Shown: one piece after another, positions 9,401-21,112 of the stretch
Numbering within the stretch: the stretch's first letter is position 1
How the letters are laid out: each line of letters opens with the position of its first letter
Source of the DNA: Cryptomeria japonica
Lineage: Eukaryota > Streptophyta > Pinopsida > Cupressales > Cupressaceae
Reading direction: 5' to 3'
DNA length: 64,000 nt
NCBI RefSeq assembly: GCF_030272615.1
Contig: NC_081410.1
Coordinates: forward strand, 187,946,119-188,010,118
Program-made: the position numbers and the translations under genes
Notes under the pieces: model-generated
The model's database searches: none
Told to the model about the DNA's origin: nothing
What the model saw: only the letters and a program-made list of their open reading frames with translations

Positions 9401-10882
9401 TTCCAAGCTTCGCCTTCGGATCTCTGGCAGGCAGTCTTAGCCAGAATCGAGAAAAAGCTTGCCTACTGGATCACCAAGCCTCTCTCTTTGGTTGGTAAAT
9501 TCCAAGTCTGTTCCAAAGTGTTGGCCGCCACCCATGTTTACTATTCTTCATGTTGGGCTCCTTCAAAGGCCTCTTACATGAAGTTGGAAAGACTTCTGTG
9601 GGCCTTTCTTTGGGCCTCTGGGTCTGACCATCATGGTTTTCATAGGGTTGCTTAGGATTACTGATGTCTCCCCAAGGAGTCCGGAGGACTCGACCTCATT
9701 TCTACCCAGAACCAAGGGTTGGCCTTATGTACTAAATGGGTTATCAGAGCCTTATTTGGCGACAAGGCCTGGAAAATTCTTCGCTGGCATTGCATTTCTT
9801 CAGGCTTTCCTTCCAAAAGGCCATCCTAGAAAGGGACTGGCTTGCAAACCTTGCTCACCATGAAAGACCTTGTTCAAATACAAGGTACTTTTATGGTCAA
9901 AAGTATCTGGCATGCTTGGGAAGCTATCAAGCCTTGGCTCTAATGGGCCGATGATGGCTTTTAGGACAACTTATCCATGAATCAGCACAACCTTTGGTGG
10001 TCCCCTCTTTTTCAGGTGCAAGGGTTACCTTTGGCCAAGATTCAGGGTGTCAGTGCTCTATGCTTTCACAAGCACGACATTCGTACCCCTAAGGATCTTT
10101 TTTCCAGATCTACTATGAGCCTCTGGTCTTGGGAAGACCTCCAGGTCCAGTTTCATCTGTCTCGACCAAATCGATAGACTTATGACCTTCTAGTCTCGGC
10201 CCTTCCCTCAAATTTACTTCATAAGCTCGGTATTTGGTCTGTTAGACCTTGGTGGAAAGACTGGAAGTGGTATCCTTAGACTCCTTTTACCAACTACAAA
10301 CCCAAAATGGATTATCTTTGGTTGGTTCCTCACTTGCCTATGGTCCATACTCTCAATCAACGGTGGCACTTGTAGTCTTCCCAGACTACCTAGAGATTCA
10401 GGTTTTTGGTTGTCTGGTATGCTATCACCGAACCTAAGATTGCACACTTTGCTTGGTGTGTTCTCTTTCAAGGTCTACCTTTGGGTTCTAGGCTCAAGCA
10501 TTTGGGAGTGCATGATCCTCGTTGCCATTTTTGTGGTCACCCAGAAACTTTTATGCATATCTTTTGGTTCTGTAGAAGAGCTCAACAATATTGTAGCTGG
10601 AATCATGACTTTTTTCAGCCATTTCGGTCTGAGCCATTTTCCTGGCACATGGCTCTTTTGGGTGATTCGCCTAGAATCCCCTTTAAGTTCTCTCAGATTT
10701 GGCATGCTTTCAGAATGGAGATCCTATTCACTCTTTGGAAGGATATAAATGCTCTTATTTTTTCTCACAGCTGCTTGAATACTAATGTTTTGCTTTATGC
10801 TAAAGCTTGCATTTGTAACAATGTATTAATGCAGATTCAGGTACAAGCTGACAAGGTGGCCCTTGAGGTGGCCCACCTTTAG
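9401..10882 (+). pseudogene. LINE ORF2, thumb region and zinc-binding C-terminus (broken)
   Basis: After the RT core, typical LINE sequence continues in shifting frames: LAYWITKPLSLVGKFQVCSK, then YYSSCWAP and LLWAFLWASG. From 10406 to 10882 a 158-codon frame holds the zf-RVT domain: PKIAHFAWCVLFQGLPLGSR, then C-x2-C-x7-H-x4-C at residues 40, 43, 51 and 56 (RCHFCG ... MHIFWFC). This domain sits at the C-terminus of plant L1-like ORF2 proteins and probably aids RNA binding. The middle part (about 9640-10400) is cut by several stops and frame changes. The frame ends at TAG 10880-10882. Confidence 0.82.
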
Positions 10883-11506
10883 GACTTCAACACTGGGGCA
10901 ATGCCCCTTGTGCAATTGCCCGAGTACCGCTGGAATCTGTCTCTGCCGACTGTACTCTACCCTGTGGCCACCGTCGCGGTCGCAACTTCTATGCCCGTCG
11001 CTCTCAGACCCCGCAGTCCCAGCCTCCCCACCACCCCTCGGGCAGGAGAGATGATGCTTGGCATCATCGTTCGGCTTCCCCGTCGTGGTGTGGCTCTGGC
11101 TCGGGGTGGCCCTCTGATGCCCCTGTGGCATTTTTTCCTTCTGCTACTGAATTTGGGTGGCCCTCTACACCACCTCCAAGTTTCCTCACCTGGATTTGGT
11201 GATCTCGCCTCCCAGGTAGGAGGAAGGAGAAATTGAAAGAGATCCTGAAGATGGGTGTTCTGTGCCAAACCCGACCCCTGACCCTGTTGATGTATGGGGC
11301 AAGAAAGATGACCCTGATCCTCCACCCTCAGCTACCTCTTCTTTGGTTTCCTGAGGAAGTTTTTGATGAATAGCTTGTTGTTTTTTTTTGTTTTCGGTCG
11401 CTGGCCGAGTGACTCTCACGGGATGATCTCGTATCCCCAGCCTTTTTTTGTGAATATGTACTTTAATATTTATTATTAATAGAGAAGGCCTATTCATAAA
11501 AAAAAA
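10883..11506 (+). other. LINE 3' region and poly-A tail
   Basis: C-rich DNA at 10900-11250 keeps long open frames on both strands, probably an effect of base composition. It is followed by a T-rich stretch at 11380-11480 and the terminal run of A's. I see no independent gene. Confidence 0.6.
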
Positions 11507-11880
11507 GGATCTTAAGGTTTGAAGAGAAAGGTAAGTACCAAAGTTAGTTCTATTTCATATACATGCAAATGTATATTTATAAGGGCTAGTGGAATAATGA
11601 AGTTTAAGATATAAAAAACATGATAAAATTTAAAAGCAATGTAAGAACTTGATAAACAATGCTTTTATGATATATTTATCTTTAATGGGGAAATAAAGAC
11701 AAAAATAATTGTGAGGAGAGATTCTAGGCAATATGATATTTGACTTTATCCACTCTTATTTAGGAGTGATTGATATAATCTAGTGGGACAATGATGAGGA
11801 AGCCAAGATAGGCCTATAAGATATGATGAAGTCCAGATGTTGTTAGGATGTGATGGACTATTTCCTATAGTAAAAGGTTT
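11507..11880. other. Spacer without recognisable feature
   Basis: AT-rich DNA following the LINE. The first bases (11508-11524) may be its right target duplication. Nothing else is seen. Confidence 0.5.
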
Positions 11881-14067
11881 AAAATTATGCGGTACTAATA
11901 GGTGGTTACATTTTTATAACATAATATGGTAGTGTATGAGGATCTCAAGTGGCTTGCTCTTAGGAATATCAACATTGGATATGTTCCCCAGCATAAATAC
12001 ATGTTGCAAGTAGAGTCCAAAAATGTAAACCTAGTAATAAAAAAAATGTGAGGGACTAAAAAAGGATTCCATAATGTAAGTAAACTTAGTCTTGTTGATA
12101 TTTCTATGTGTGGTAAGGTTAATTTTTTTTTTGATGTTATAGAGAAATAATTTATGTTGGGAAATAAGGTGTTGTACACCTTGCATAATAATGTTTATAA
12201 TATTAATATTTTATTTATTATGTGAGTTGCACATGGACGTGTAACATGTAGAAAATTTACTAAAATATTCTTGGGGCCACTTTGATGTTGTATTTCAACA
12301 TTGTATTATTATATTATTATTATTTAAAATATTGGCAAACGATATTTAAAAAGGTATAATGTTGGTGATGATTATTGTGTCATGGTTATGCAGACATACT
12401 TTTCATATTAACATGACATGATCATGATTATGGTTATTTGGTGGTGATTTTAGTTGGTGTTAGGACGTTGTCGATTATCACCTAGATGCTTAGTTGGTTC
12501 TTTGAACATGGTACTTGAGTGTGGACACATTTGGAAAATCAAATTAGATGTTGATTTTGTGTTTGAGTCATTTGGTCTACAAGATTATTCTTTTTGATAT
12601 TTGAGTTTGAAACATACTAATGTGATGATGAGTTTGCATGTTTTAGTGGTCAACCTATGTGTTATGCAGATGTATGGGTTGATCACCTATTTAGTTACAG
12701 TGGGATGACTCAATTATGGATTGTTTATGTCCACCAAGTTTGATTCATTGTGGTGCATACTTTGTTAGTTAGCCTTGTTTGTGTCCCTTTTTACATTGGT
12801 ATGCTTGTTTTGAGATGAGAGGATTGATGATGTTTATAGTACCTAGCTAGTTGGTGTTGGGACTTGTAGCATGTGGTTTATCACAATGTAATGATAGCTT
12901 GGTTATTCATTAGGTACAATTTTTAGTGGGAGATTTTGACAATGATGAGTTAGTGATGTAGGATTGATTCCTTATTGGTGATTTGTTAGTGGTTGTATGT
13001 ATCTTCTTGGCTTGGAGATCATGGTTACACTCAATATTATTGAATTTTTAATTGTATGTGTTTAGAGCTAGATGATCTTCATTTAGGAGATGGTTGTCAT
13101 GATATCATTTGTGACTAGTTATCATGATTCAATGGGAGTTATTGTCAGTGATGCGGATTCACCATTAGATGGTGTATGATCTTCTTAGTGTGCAAATGTT
13201 TGGAGGAGTCCTTAGATCCTTTTGTTGCAAAAGGTTCTTTCACATTTTTAGGTACACTAGTAGGAGATGGTTATCTTCATGTGATTGGATATGTTTATAG
13301 GCGATGATTGGTTTAGAGTATGTTTATTATTATGTCACAATTTACTCTTAATTATTAGTATAGAGTTTGGCATGACATTTCTCTTGAGACCATGAATTGT
13401 TCACTTAGAGTATGCGATCTCCTAAGAGGAGATGGTTAGATCATATTGTAATGTTTATAAACCTAATTCCTAGGTTGGTTGTGACATTGATCTTGATGGT
13501 TCTCTTTATATTGAGTTTATGGTCATTTTCTTGATTACTTCATAATAGTGCTATGCTACATTTGGAGTTTGGTATGGATTGATTGGTTACAAGTTGTAAA
13601 GGACATGCATATTATTAAAATATTAAATTACATAATTACCAAAAATCTTCACATACTTACACATAATTAAGTAAAACACTTTATCAATTAACCCAATATG
13701 CCCAATATACAAAACTAGTTACATAAAGTTATAACTTGACAACATTGTTTAATACAACTCAACACAATATATGAATTACATGAGCCAAAAGATTTGTAAT
13801 TCATAAGAAAATTACTTATGGTTACAAAATACCTCAAAGTCAAATACAATGAATTATATGATACAAAGTTGAATATCATCTTGACAGGGACTCTCAACAT
13901 CTATCTCCCATGTTGACATCATGGGAGAGAACACTACTGGAGAACTTTACCACCCAACTACGAAGCATTTACACTTCCCCAGAGTTCTTCCTGACATGAA
14001 GAACCATTGACCCTACACGAAGAAGTCTAGCAACTCAAAACTAACAGGGGATGCAATTTGGTGCAAC
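11881..14067. repeat. Dispersed repeat, copy 1 (about 2.2 kb)
   Basis: This stretch matches 61825-64000 in the same orientation over its whole length, starting at AAAATTATGC on both sides, after which the flanks are unrelated on the left. Shared landmarks include TGTTGGGAAATAAG, GGCCACTTTGATGTTGTATT, ATGTTGGTGATGATTAT and CTCAACATCTATCTC. Near the left end both copies stay open in one plus-strand frame reading WLAxRNINIGYVPQH and VESKNVNLV, a possible coding relic I cannot place. Most of the unit is non-coding and rich in TGATG-type words. Copy 2 runs off the window, so the true length is unknown; it may be part of a long LTR or another retroelement. Confidence 0.8.
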
Positions 14068-15489
14068 TTAGTGTATCTAAAATCTATGATGCTATTGTAT
14101 CGACACTAATATATGGAAGAGAGTGAAAATATATAATGATTCACTTAGCAAGAATATACTAAGCAATCAATAGAACTTTGGCCAAAGATCTTTTAGGGTC
14201 GACTATCGACAGATGAGTTAAAGCAGAGACTTAGACCTCTCTGGAAACTCACCCTTCTCTTTTTATCCATATTCGGCACCCATTGAATGCACACAAAATA
14301 ATATACTCCAATAGCACAAAAATCCACATACAAGATCATAAGTCACACAAGGAGTACCAAAAACTCACAACATTTACATGAGAATGTATGTCATACAAGT
14401 TATTACAAGAACAATCAAGACCTTACAAGTGCCTACTTAAGCATATAAGTATTGAGCCATGCAATATCCAAATGTCAATTACTCACAAACTACAAGACAA
14501 CTCTACACACAATAAATATTACATATCAAACAAGGAGTCTTATATAAGCATATAGTAAACAACGGTACAAAAATTCTTATGGAAGCACCCAAGTTCCTAT
14601 GACACATGTACAAGATCATTCATGTACATATAAGACTAGTCATGTTCACTTGTCTACTTAAGATTATTGATAAGAAACATCAATGACAATACACGAAAAG
14701 ATATCCCTACCACCAAGTCAAGACTCATTAAAATCATATCAACTTGATATCATAAAAGATGATTTGTAATTAGTACCTTATGAATACTTAGATAAACATC
14801 TTTATACAAAATTTCAAATAATATTGAAAAAGAAAACACTTCTTAAATTAATTCCCTAGAGTGAGAGGGGACATTAGCTCTTCATGTAAGAGTTTTCTTG
14901 ATTAAGGTAATGCATTTCACATTATTGAGTTTAATTCTCTCAACACCCAAGCACTCCAAGAAGATTCTAATAAAATATCAACTCTCTAATCTCCCAAAGA
15001 ATATCATCCTTAGTTTTAATATCATTTTAATGACTAACAAATTAATACATGAATGCTCTTCTATATAAAGAGTCTTAATTTCTAGCTATTAATTATAATA
15101 AATCACAATTCACTAATCACTATTAATACCAAATGTTATATATAAAAACTAAAAGTAGCCTTTTGTTTTAAACTAAAGTTTAACTTTATGTAAAGATTAA
15201 ATTATTATGAGTTCTTTAAAATTTATTATAATGATGATGAAGTCAAAGGGCATATATTAAAATCTAAGTTAGAAATTTATTTAGAAGACTATCACATTTT
15301 TCTTGAAAAAGGAGAGGAAAACATTCATAAGTTTTAAAATAGGAAACTTGGTACTTTAGGATATTTTTAAAACATGTAAAATAATGGAATTCTATTAAAG
15401 GAAACAAATGGTTCGCTACTATTAAGTGAGAGTGTTTATAATTTAGGATTTATTGTTCCATGCAATCTCATGCTACTAAGAGGGTAATT
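14068..15489. other. Uncharacterised AT-rich DNA, perhaps continuing the dispersed repeat
   Basis: No protein motif and no element end. Because copy 2 of the repeat is cut by the window edge at the equivalent of about 14067, I cannot tell how much of this belongs to the repeat. Many short words recur (ACAAG, CATAC, CTTATA), but no tandem array is evident. Confidence 0.4.
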
Positions 15490-15491
15490 TT

Positions 15492-15545
15492 CTGGAACGG
15501 CTTAAACAACACACACTAAGCATTGATCGTTTAGTGTGGCTAGTG
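15492..15545. repeat. MITE-like fragment, CACACACACTAAGC family
   Basis: GGCTTAAACAACACACACTA followed by AGC matches the terminus of the element at 2584. It is followed at once by GTTTAGTGTGGCTAGTGTGG, roughly the inverted counterpart. It is a very short or internally deleted family member. Confidence 0.45.
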
Positions 15546-16319
15546 TGGGCCTATTTCTTTTGGTAGCATCCCTTCTCGTTTGTCCTATTATCATTCAAAT
15601 TCAAACATTGTTCCTGCGTAGTACTATGTATTTGGTTATGTATTTGGGGCTGTTTTTATTTCCTAGCATTCTTTAGGCTTTTGCCAATATGGGAGGTTTG
15701 GAATAGGGTATGGATCATATAGTCTTCTCATACTCATGCCATCTCCCAAAATGCTCAAATTAATCAGTGTTATATATCTGCATTTCCAAAATAAATCAAT
15801 TCCCATGTCGACTTCCAAAAACTGCATTACACGCAACATGAAACGTGTAACCAACAAGTCGGCTCAATTCATCCACAAATCCATATGCGGACCTAAACAA
15901 GATGATAATAATTTTCACACATGTTGACCCAATCTCTTTGAACTCGAAGCCAATCATCAAAATCATCCCAAGGATTCTAGAACACAGGTTACATCAAAAT
16001 AGATTTGTTCTTCCTAAATTTCCGGATACCAGACCTTCAGTCTCGCTCATGAATCAACACCGGAAACTAGGATTAAAGAATAAGCTGCCTCGAACCTCAA
16101 ATCGACTTCCTCTATTACCACAACCAAAGTTATGCAACCAATCAAGATCTGTGCACTGTACTCATACTATGTTCCACCTTCCAGACTTATGCCTAATGAT
16201 AATAAAACTTCCTGTAAATCAAATCTACATGTACCAGATATGATTTCTGAACTGAGTTTCCATCAATGACAACTCCTAAGAATTTTTCATGCATCAATCT
16301 ACATTGAAACAATGTCTCT
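15546..16319. other. Spacer upstream of the PPR pseudogene
   Basis: Open frames of 63 and 113 codons on the plus strand (15736-15927, 15902-16243) have no motif I recognise. Their position directly upstream of the PPR remnant would allow them to be its decayed 5' part or leader, but no PPR signature is visible here. Confidence 0.4.
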
Positions 16320-16855
16320 TGCCAATAGGATATTTATCAAAGCATCAAAGAATGACACTTATGGTGAGCTATCACACATGGAAACGCTTTGGCAAACGTA
16401 TGCAAAATGAGGAAGCATAAACATAACCAGATGCCTCATAGAAATTTTGTCTCATCAAATGATTTGATAGGAAGATATGTAGACATGCATTTGGTGAAAA
16501 GGATTGGCAGGTGTTTAGCCAGTCTCAAAAACCAAGTGCGATTCGTAGGTGTTGAGCCAAACTCAAAAACTGTTGACAACATTCTGACATATGTGAAAAT
16601 GGGAGCTTTGGAACAGGGTGTGGACATCCAGTGCAAGATAACCATTTCATTAATTTTATCATATGTTGTTGCCATAGCTTCCCTAGTAGACATGCTTGTA
16701 AAATGTGTAAGCATAGACAAGGCATGTGAACTATTTGACATAATGCCTCCAAGAATTGTTTGACAAAAGGATATGTTAAATATGGAAGAATAGACAAGGC
16801 ACGTGAACTGTTTGACAAAATGGCTCAAAGGGCTTCATTTGCTACTTCATTTTAA
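16320..16855 (+). pseudogene. Pentatricopeptide-repeat (PPR) protein fragment, broken
   Basis: Several PPR-type helix pairs can be read. YAK*GSIN near 16395 is the usual YAKCGSI with Cys turned to a TGA stop. After a frame change come QMPHRNFVSSNDLIGRYVDM, VEPNSKTVDNILTYVKMGAL and EQGVDIQCKI, then ASLVDMLVKCVSIDKACELF and DIMPPR. A last repeat after another shift reads GRIDKARELFDKM-like with ARELFD recognisable near 16800. This is the PLS-type pattern of plant organelle RNA-binding proteins (LVDMYAKCGSIDKARELFDKMPxRN). Whole proteins have ten or more repeats; here about three to four remain, with a stop and at least two frameshifts. No targeting peptide or C-terminal E/DYW domain is seen. 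Confidence 0.82.
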
Positions 16856-16868
16856 GATCAATTTCCTA

Positions 16869-17031
16869 AAATTATCATTGAAGCGAACAAATTTTTAAGT
16901 TTCTAATGAGCAACCTCCAACTACTATATCATATGATTTTCTGATGTTAAAATTATCATTGAAGCAAACAATTTTTTAAGTTTCTAATGAGCAACCTCCA
17001 ATTACTATATCATATGATTTGTTGATGTTAA
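16869..17031. repeat. 81-bp unit, two tandem copies
   Basis: AAATTATCATTGAAGC begins both copies (16869 and 16950), and both continue through TTTTTAAGTTTCTAATGAGC and CAACCTCCAA to CATATGATTT. Only a few bases differ. It lies just 3' of the PPR remnant and is non-coding. Confidence 0.85.
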
Positions 17032-17072
17032 GCAAATTATCATAATTGGGTGATTGCTTTCATATCTAGTGA

Positions 17073-17155
17073 TAATACCTTCAATGATGAATATTTCCAA
17101 GATTGAGTCATTCTAATACCTTCAATGATCGATATTTCCAAGATTAAGTCATTTT
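17073..17155. repeat. 41-bp unit, two tandem copies
   Basis: AATACCTTCAATGATGAATA, then TTTCCAAGATTGAGTCATT, is repeated at once with a few changes (GATCGATA, GATTAAGTC). It is a small local duplication without coding content. Confidence 0.8.
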
Positions 17156-17372
17156 GTTCTTTGGGTGATTAGAAAAGGGAGTGCCTACTTTTAGATGGTT
17201 CGTTATAGGATTTTATGGTATCACACAAGAAATTTTTTTACAAATGTATGAAAGACCCAAGGGAATCATTTTTAGGATTAATGTAATAAAAGTAAAATTG
17301 ATTTCTTTTAATATCTTTTGAATTTTTCAAGCTTCATCATAAGCCACCAAAATTTATTTTTAACAATATATT

Positions 17373-17388
17373 AACATTTATAGAAGGT
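17373..17388 (+). repeat. Target-site duplication, left copy
   Basis: AACATTTATAGAAGGT is identical to 19011-19026. The pair brackets the retroposon at 17389-19010. Confidence 0.88.
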
Positions 17389-19010
17389 TAAAAAGTTTAA
17401 AAAAATCATGAGCGGGAGTCGTGCGAGTGCGGGAGCTAGGGTTTCAGTTGTTGCTGAGGAAGGGGAGGAATCAGATGATGATGAGGATGATTGCTTGGGA
17501 CCCTTGGCAATGGGTATCACTGCCTGGCTTGACCTGGATGATTCACAATGCCCCCTTCGCTCCCTCTTTCTGGTGGATCGGCTTCTGGGGTCTCTCGCTT
17601 AGGTGGTTGTTTGGGCTGCTGCTGCTACTGTGGACTTAGTGGTTCGGAGCCAGTGGGAATTTCTTATGGCGGCTCTTTCTTCCTCTCTTGTCTGCTAGGT
17701 CGGTCTTGTTAGGCCATTTTTCTCTGCTTTGGCTTGTGTCCCTTCTTTGCACCCTTTCCCCTGTTGGGTCGAAGGATTTTATGCTTGCAGTGCTTCTTTT
17801 TTCATTTTCCTCCTCTCGGGCTAGGATTTGTGGAGCTCTTTGGATGCCCTTTCAGTGGAAATGCCTAGGTTTTGGGTTGTTTCTTGGCACCCTTCTTCTC
17901 TCTATGTGCCTGTTAAGAAGGTTTTATCTCCTATAGAGGTGGAGATATCTTTTGTGGAAGGAGTTGGATGCTCCTGTTCTGAGGCGGCTTTGCAGGGTAG
18001 AGGTTGTTCTGGTATTGGGCTACAGTTGGTGTGGTCTCTCCTTTTGAGGAAATTTTGTTCTCTCCCTATTGAGGTGGGGGTTGTTTCTTTGCTGTTGGAG
18101 TTTGGTTACACTTTTGGTGGTCCTGTTTCTTCTATGTGGGCCCTCGGTGCTTCCAATTTTGGTTTCCTTTTGAGGGTTTTTTCTCTTACTACTCAGTCCC
18201 ATGGATCTCTTTTTGAGGCGTTGTGCCCTCCTATGGAGGTGGAGTGATTGCTTGGTGTTTTTTGTGGTTAAGGGGATTTTTGGTGCTTCCTCTCCTGGTT
18301 TGGAGGACCTTTCTCTTGAGGCTAGTGATTTTTTGGTTGCTGGATCTTTTCTCTCAAGCTCTTTTCTATCTTCTCCTATTGAGGTGGAGAGTGCAGTGGT
18401 GCTTGTTTGGATGGATGTTGTCCTGATCGGGCCTCTCTTTCAGCTCAAGGTGGTTGAGGGTACCACTTCAAAACCCTTTGAAGTGGTTCTGGGAGCCATT
18501 TCAAAAGCTAGTTTTAAGGTTAGGGAAGCCTTTCAAAATCCCTCTATCTCCAGGCATCTTGTTTTATTTGCCTTGTCTTTTCTTATCTGGCTGGTTGCTG
18601 ATAGTTTTCAAGGGCCCAGTCTAGATTGTGGTTGTTTTTGGTTATGGGCTAGTCGTGATTTTTGTTGTTTGAACTCTCTGTCTCAGGTCAAGGGAGCCGG
18701 AAACATCCTTGTTGTTTGGCTGAGGGTGCATGCTAACCCTCATCATATTTTGAATCTTTAGCCTAGTTGCTGTAGCCAACTTGATTTATATTGATTATAT
18801 CTTAAGTGTTTGGCTAGTTCTTCCTACTGGTGTTTGCTGGCTTTTGCCAGCTCAACTTTGTTTGGGCTGCTGGTTTTCTTGGTTAATTTTCTTTGGCAGC
18901 GTTGTTCTATGGGTTCCAGATCCTGATAAAATTTGAGGGTTTCGGGTCCCTCCAAAACCTGTTGTAAGGGGTTTCGTGTCCCCTCAAAACCTGTTTTTCC
19001 CATAATCAAA
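17389..19010 (+). mobile_element. 1.6-kb retroposon with perfect 16-bp target duplication, probably LINE-related and non-autonomous
   Basis: A 1622-bp unit is bracketed by AACATTTATAGAAGGT on both sides, the length and perfection expected of target-primed reverse transcription. It is far richer in G and T than its surroundings. The 5' part carries GGGAGCTAGGGTTTCAG and a short frame (17408-17602) with an acidic run EEGEESDDDEDD. The body repeats a phrase close to CCTATTGAGGTGGAG at about 17930, 18063, 18231 and 18375 (SPIEVE in translation). The tail holds two near-identical blocks, GGTTTCGGGTCCCTCCAAAA and GGTTTCGTGTCCCCTCAAAA, and ends ATAATCAAA instead of a long poly-A. No endonuclease or reverse transcriptase is present, so it must have moved with another element's enzyme. 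Long open frames (up to 186 codons) look compositional. It could be an internally deleted LINE or a retroposed transcript. Confidence 0.75.
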
Positions 19011-19026
19011 AACATTTATAGAAGGT
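19011..19026 (+). repeat. Target-site duplication, right copy
   Basis: Identical to 17373-17388 (AACATTTATAGAAGGT). The sequences beyond it (TAAAAAG on the left copy, AACATG here) differ, which fixes the duplication length at 16. Confidence 0.88.
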
Positions 19027-19814
19027 AACATGAAATATGTTTGGCCTCAATGTTTTGTTTGAGTTCACTTAAAAGGAATCAAAATTGATCTTATCCTTAG
19101 TGAAAGACATCATTAATATTAGACTATCTTCACTTGTGATGATAAAGGATGAACTATAAGAAGTCTATTTTTCCTACAAGTTTGAATCTCTTTTAGTTAC
19201 AAGCAAATCACTCAAAAAGAAAATTGATTCAACCTTAATGAGTTTAGACTTAGTGAGAGGTTCTCCTATATGAGATTTGATAGAAGTGATTTTTGTAACT
19301 CCTTTCCCTAGTTAAGTTGTGAAATTTGTTTATGTTTTTTTAACCATTGGCTAGCTAAATTTCTCAAGATTTTTTTAACTCTAGATTTTATTTTTCTTTA
19401 CTTAGACATTTATTAGTTCTAAGATAAGAGATATCTCCTTCATGAAGTAATCCTAGTTCATCCCTCTAAATATGATTAATCCTTTGATAGTTTTTATTTC
19501 CATTTCAATCCTTTCCTTTTCGAAAAAATGCTCTAAAAAAATTGTATTATTGCTCCAATCCTTGTGGATGTTTTAAGAATGAGCTTTTACTAGAGCACAC
19601 ATCTTAGTGCTTCTTATTTTAGGAGCTCACTCACCAATGTTTTGCAAGATCTATGAAGGATTGATCATAGAACTACAATTTTTTAATGTTGAAGGTGCAT
19701 TTGGAGTTTAGATGATCTTCCATGACTTCTAAAGTTAATAGAATGCGATCTAAGCCCAAGCATAAAAATAATTTATGCTCAAGTCATTTGAGAAATACAC
19801 ATACAAATGTATAC
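19027..19814. other. Spacer, possibly decayed Ty3/gypsy sequence
   Basis: AT-rich and full of stops. Because a gypsy reverse-transcriptase remnant follows in plus orientation, upstream gag-pol relics could lie here, but I cannot read any motif. Confidence 0.4.
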
Positions 19815-20110
19815 TATTTTACTTGAACATGGACTATTTGAAACACTTCGATACTATTTTTGAGATTTTAGAACAATCATTTTATGTAAGAGAATCTAAT
19901 TATGAGTTTAGATTAATATATATTTTATATCTAGGACATGTCTAGTGCTAAGGACATACAAGTGGATCCACAAAATATCCAAGCTATTTTAGATTGGTCA
20001 CCTCCTACCAAATTAACACAATTGAGAGGATTATTTAGGTTATACAATTATTATAGGGGTATGTGCAGGATCATGGTGTGCCAAAATAGGCCTTTAAGTG
20101 CCAATAAAAT
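19815..20110 (+). pseudogene. Ty3/gypsy reverse transcriptase fragment
   Basis: Plus-strand reading gives LKHFDTIFEILEQSFYVRES, NYEF, then LYLGHV-SSAKDIQVDPQNI, QAILDWSPPTKLTQLRGLF and LYNYYR. This is the end of the palm and start of the connection domain of plant Ty3/gypsy polymerases, whose usual text is close to 'YLGHVIS..GI.VDP.KI.AI..WP.P..L..LRGFLGL.NYYRRF'. The piece stops after NYYRGM. No LTR, integrase or RNase H belonging to it is visible, so it is an isolated relic of an element unrelated to the copia elements nearby. Confidence 0.85.
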
Positions 20111-21034
20111 TTTAGAAAATTAGAGCTATGCAACTTGACATGAAAATTTGAATAGGTTATGAACATTATTTTTAAAATATGTAAGAAGAGAATCTATAGA
20201 AAATTGAATGTAGTTTCTAAGCTACTAGTATTTGGAAAAAAAAAATCCTATTTGATGAAATTTTCAATGTAGTGGTACTAAAATTTCAGGAAAAAGATAA
20301 AAAGTAGGCATATGTTTGACCACCCTAATCACAATCAAAACATAATATTTTTTAATAATATTTATAATATAAGTATTAGACTCATGTCCGGATGTGACAT
20401 ATTTTTTTATAATGTTTTATAAAGTAAATAATTATTTATGAATTTCTTACTACAACTTTTCATAAATTCAGAAGCTCCTATGTCCGAACACCTTAACTTT
20501 ATCAAAACCTTATTAAATTCAATTTTTCTTTAATTTTTCCCTATAGTAGATGAAGCATAGGATGTGACACATGTTTCAGATTCAAAAAATGTTATACTGT
20601 TTGAAAGTTATGAGTGTTTTTCAATCAATCTATCAATCTGGACTTTTATCAGAATTCAATTAGAAAATAACTAATAATTATTTATTAAAGTCGAAATAAG
20701 ACAAGCCTTATATTGTTGGAAAGATGAGAACATTCTTAAGAAATCCTTTTCGTTTTATCAATTTTGGCTATAAAAAAAGTCGTCAGCCACCAGTGTAAAG
20801 TCTGGAAAATCAAGGAATACTGAAAAAACACGTTTTTTCAGTTGACTTTCTAGGCTTGTCACTTCCAAGCCAAATCCCAAAGAAAAACCAAGCCAAAATT
20901 TGAAATTTAAAATTTGTACAACTGAATGATTGTATCAGATATTCGATTTTAATAAGTAAATTAAATAACTAAATTTGCACATAATTAATCTATTGTTTAT
21001 TAATATATTAATTTATAAATATATTAGTATACGA
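20111..21034. other. Spacer without recognisable feature
   Basis: AT-rich DNA with no readable motif. It may still belong to the decayed gypsy element on its left. The end near 21000 is almost pure A/T. Confidence 0.45.
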
Positions 21035-21112
21035 TATTAGGGAGAGAGAGAGAGAGATTAGGGGAGAGGGGGGAGGGGGGAGAGAGAGAGATAGAGAGAG
21101 GGAGGGGGAAGG
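21035..21112 (+). repeat. GA-rich low-complexity tract
   Basis: A run of GAGAGAGA and GGGGAGAGG words with almost no pyrimidine. It lies directly before the palindromic tandem repeat and may be its unstable edge. Confidence 0.85.

Larger units (their letters stand above)
5785..11506 (+). mobile_element. Non-LTR retrotransposon (plant L1-like LINE), nearly full length
   Basis: The order is that of a plant L1-type LINE: a DUF4283-type ORF1 with a zinc-knuckle remnant, then ORF2 with an APE-type endonuclease, reverse transcriptase and a C-terminal zinc-binding (zf-RVT) domain, then a 3' region ending in nine A's (11498-11506). Such elements copy themselves by target-primed reverse transcription. 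ORF1 is open; ORF2 carries about eight stops and at least one frameshift, so the copy is dead. A degenerate pair GATCTTCGCATTTGGAAG (5767-5784) and GATCTTAAGGTTTGAAG (11508-11524) could be the target-site duplication. If so the element starts at 5785, close to the AGGGTTTGAGG often seen in plant 5' leaders. The left boundary is inferred from that pair. Confidence 0.88.

Noticed and set aside
10826-11497. Minus-strand open frames with Pro/Gly/Arg-rich text at the LINE 3' end
   Set aside because: They are shadows of a C-rich LINE tail; the plus strand explains the sequence.
17828-18761. Open frames of 139 and 186 codons in the 1.6-kb retroposon
   Set aside because: No domain or catalytic motif; long frames arise because the GT-rich sequence has few stop-like words. 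They are kept only as part of the element.
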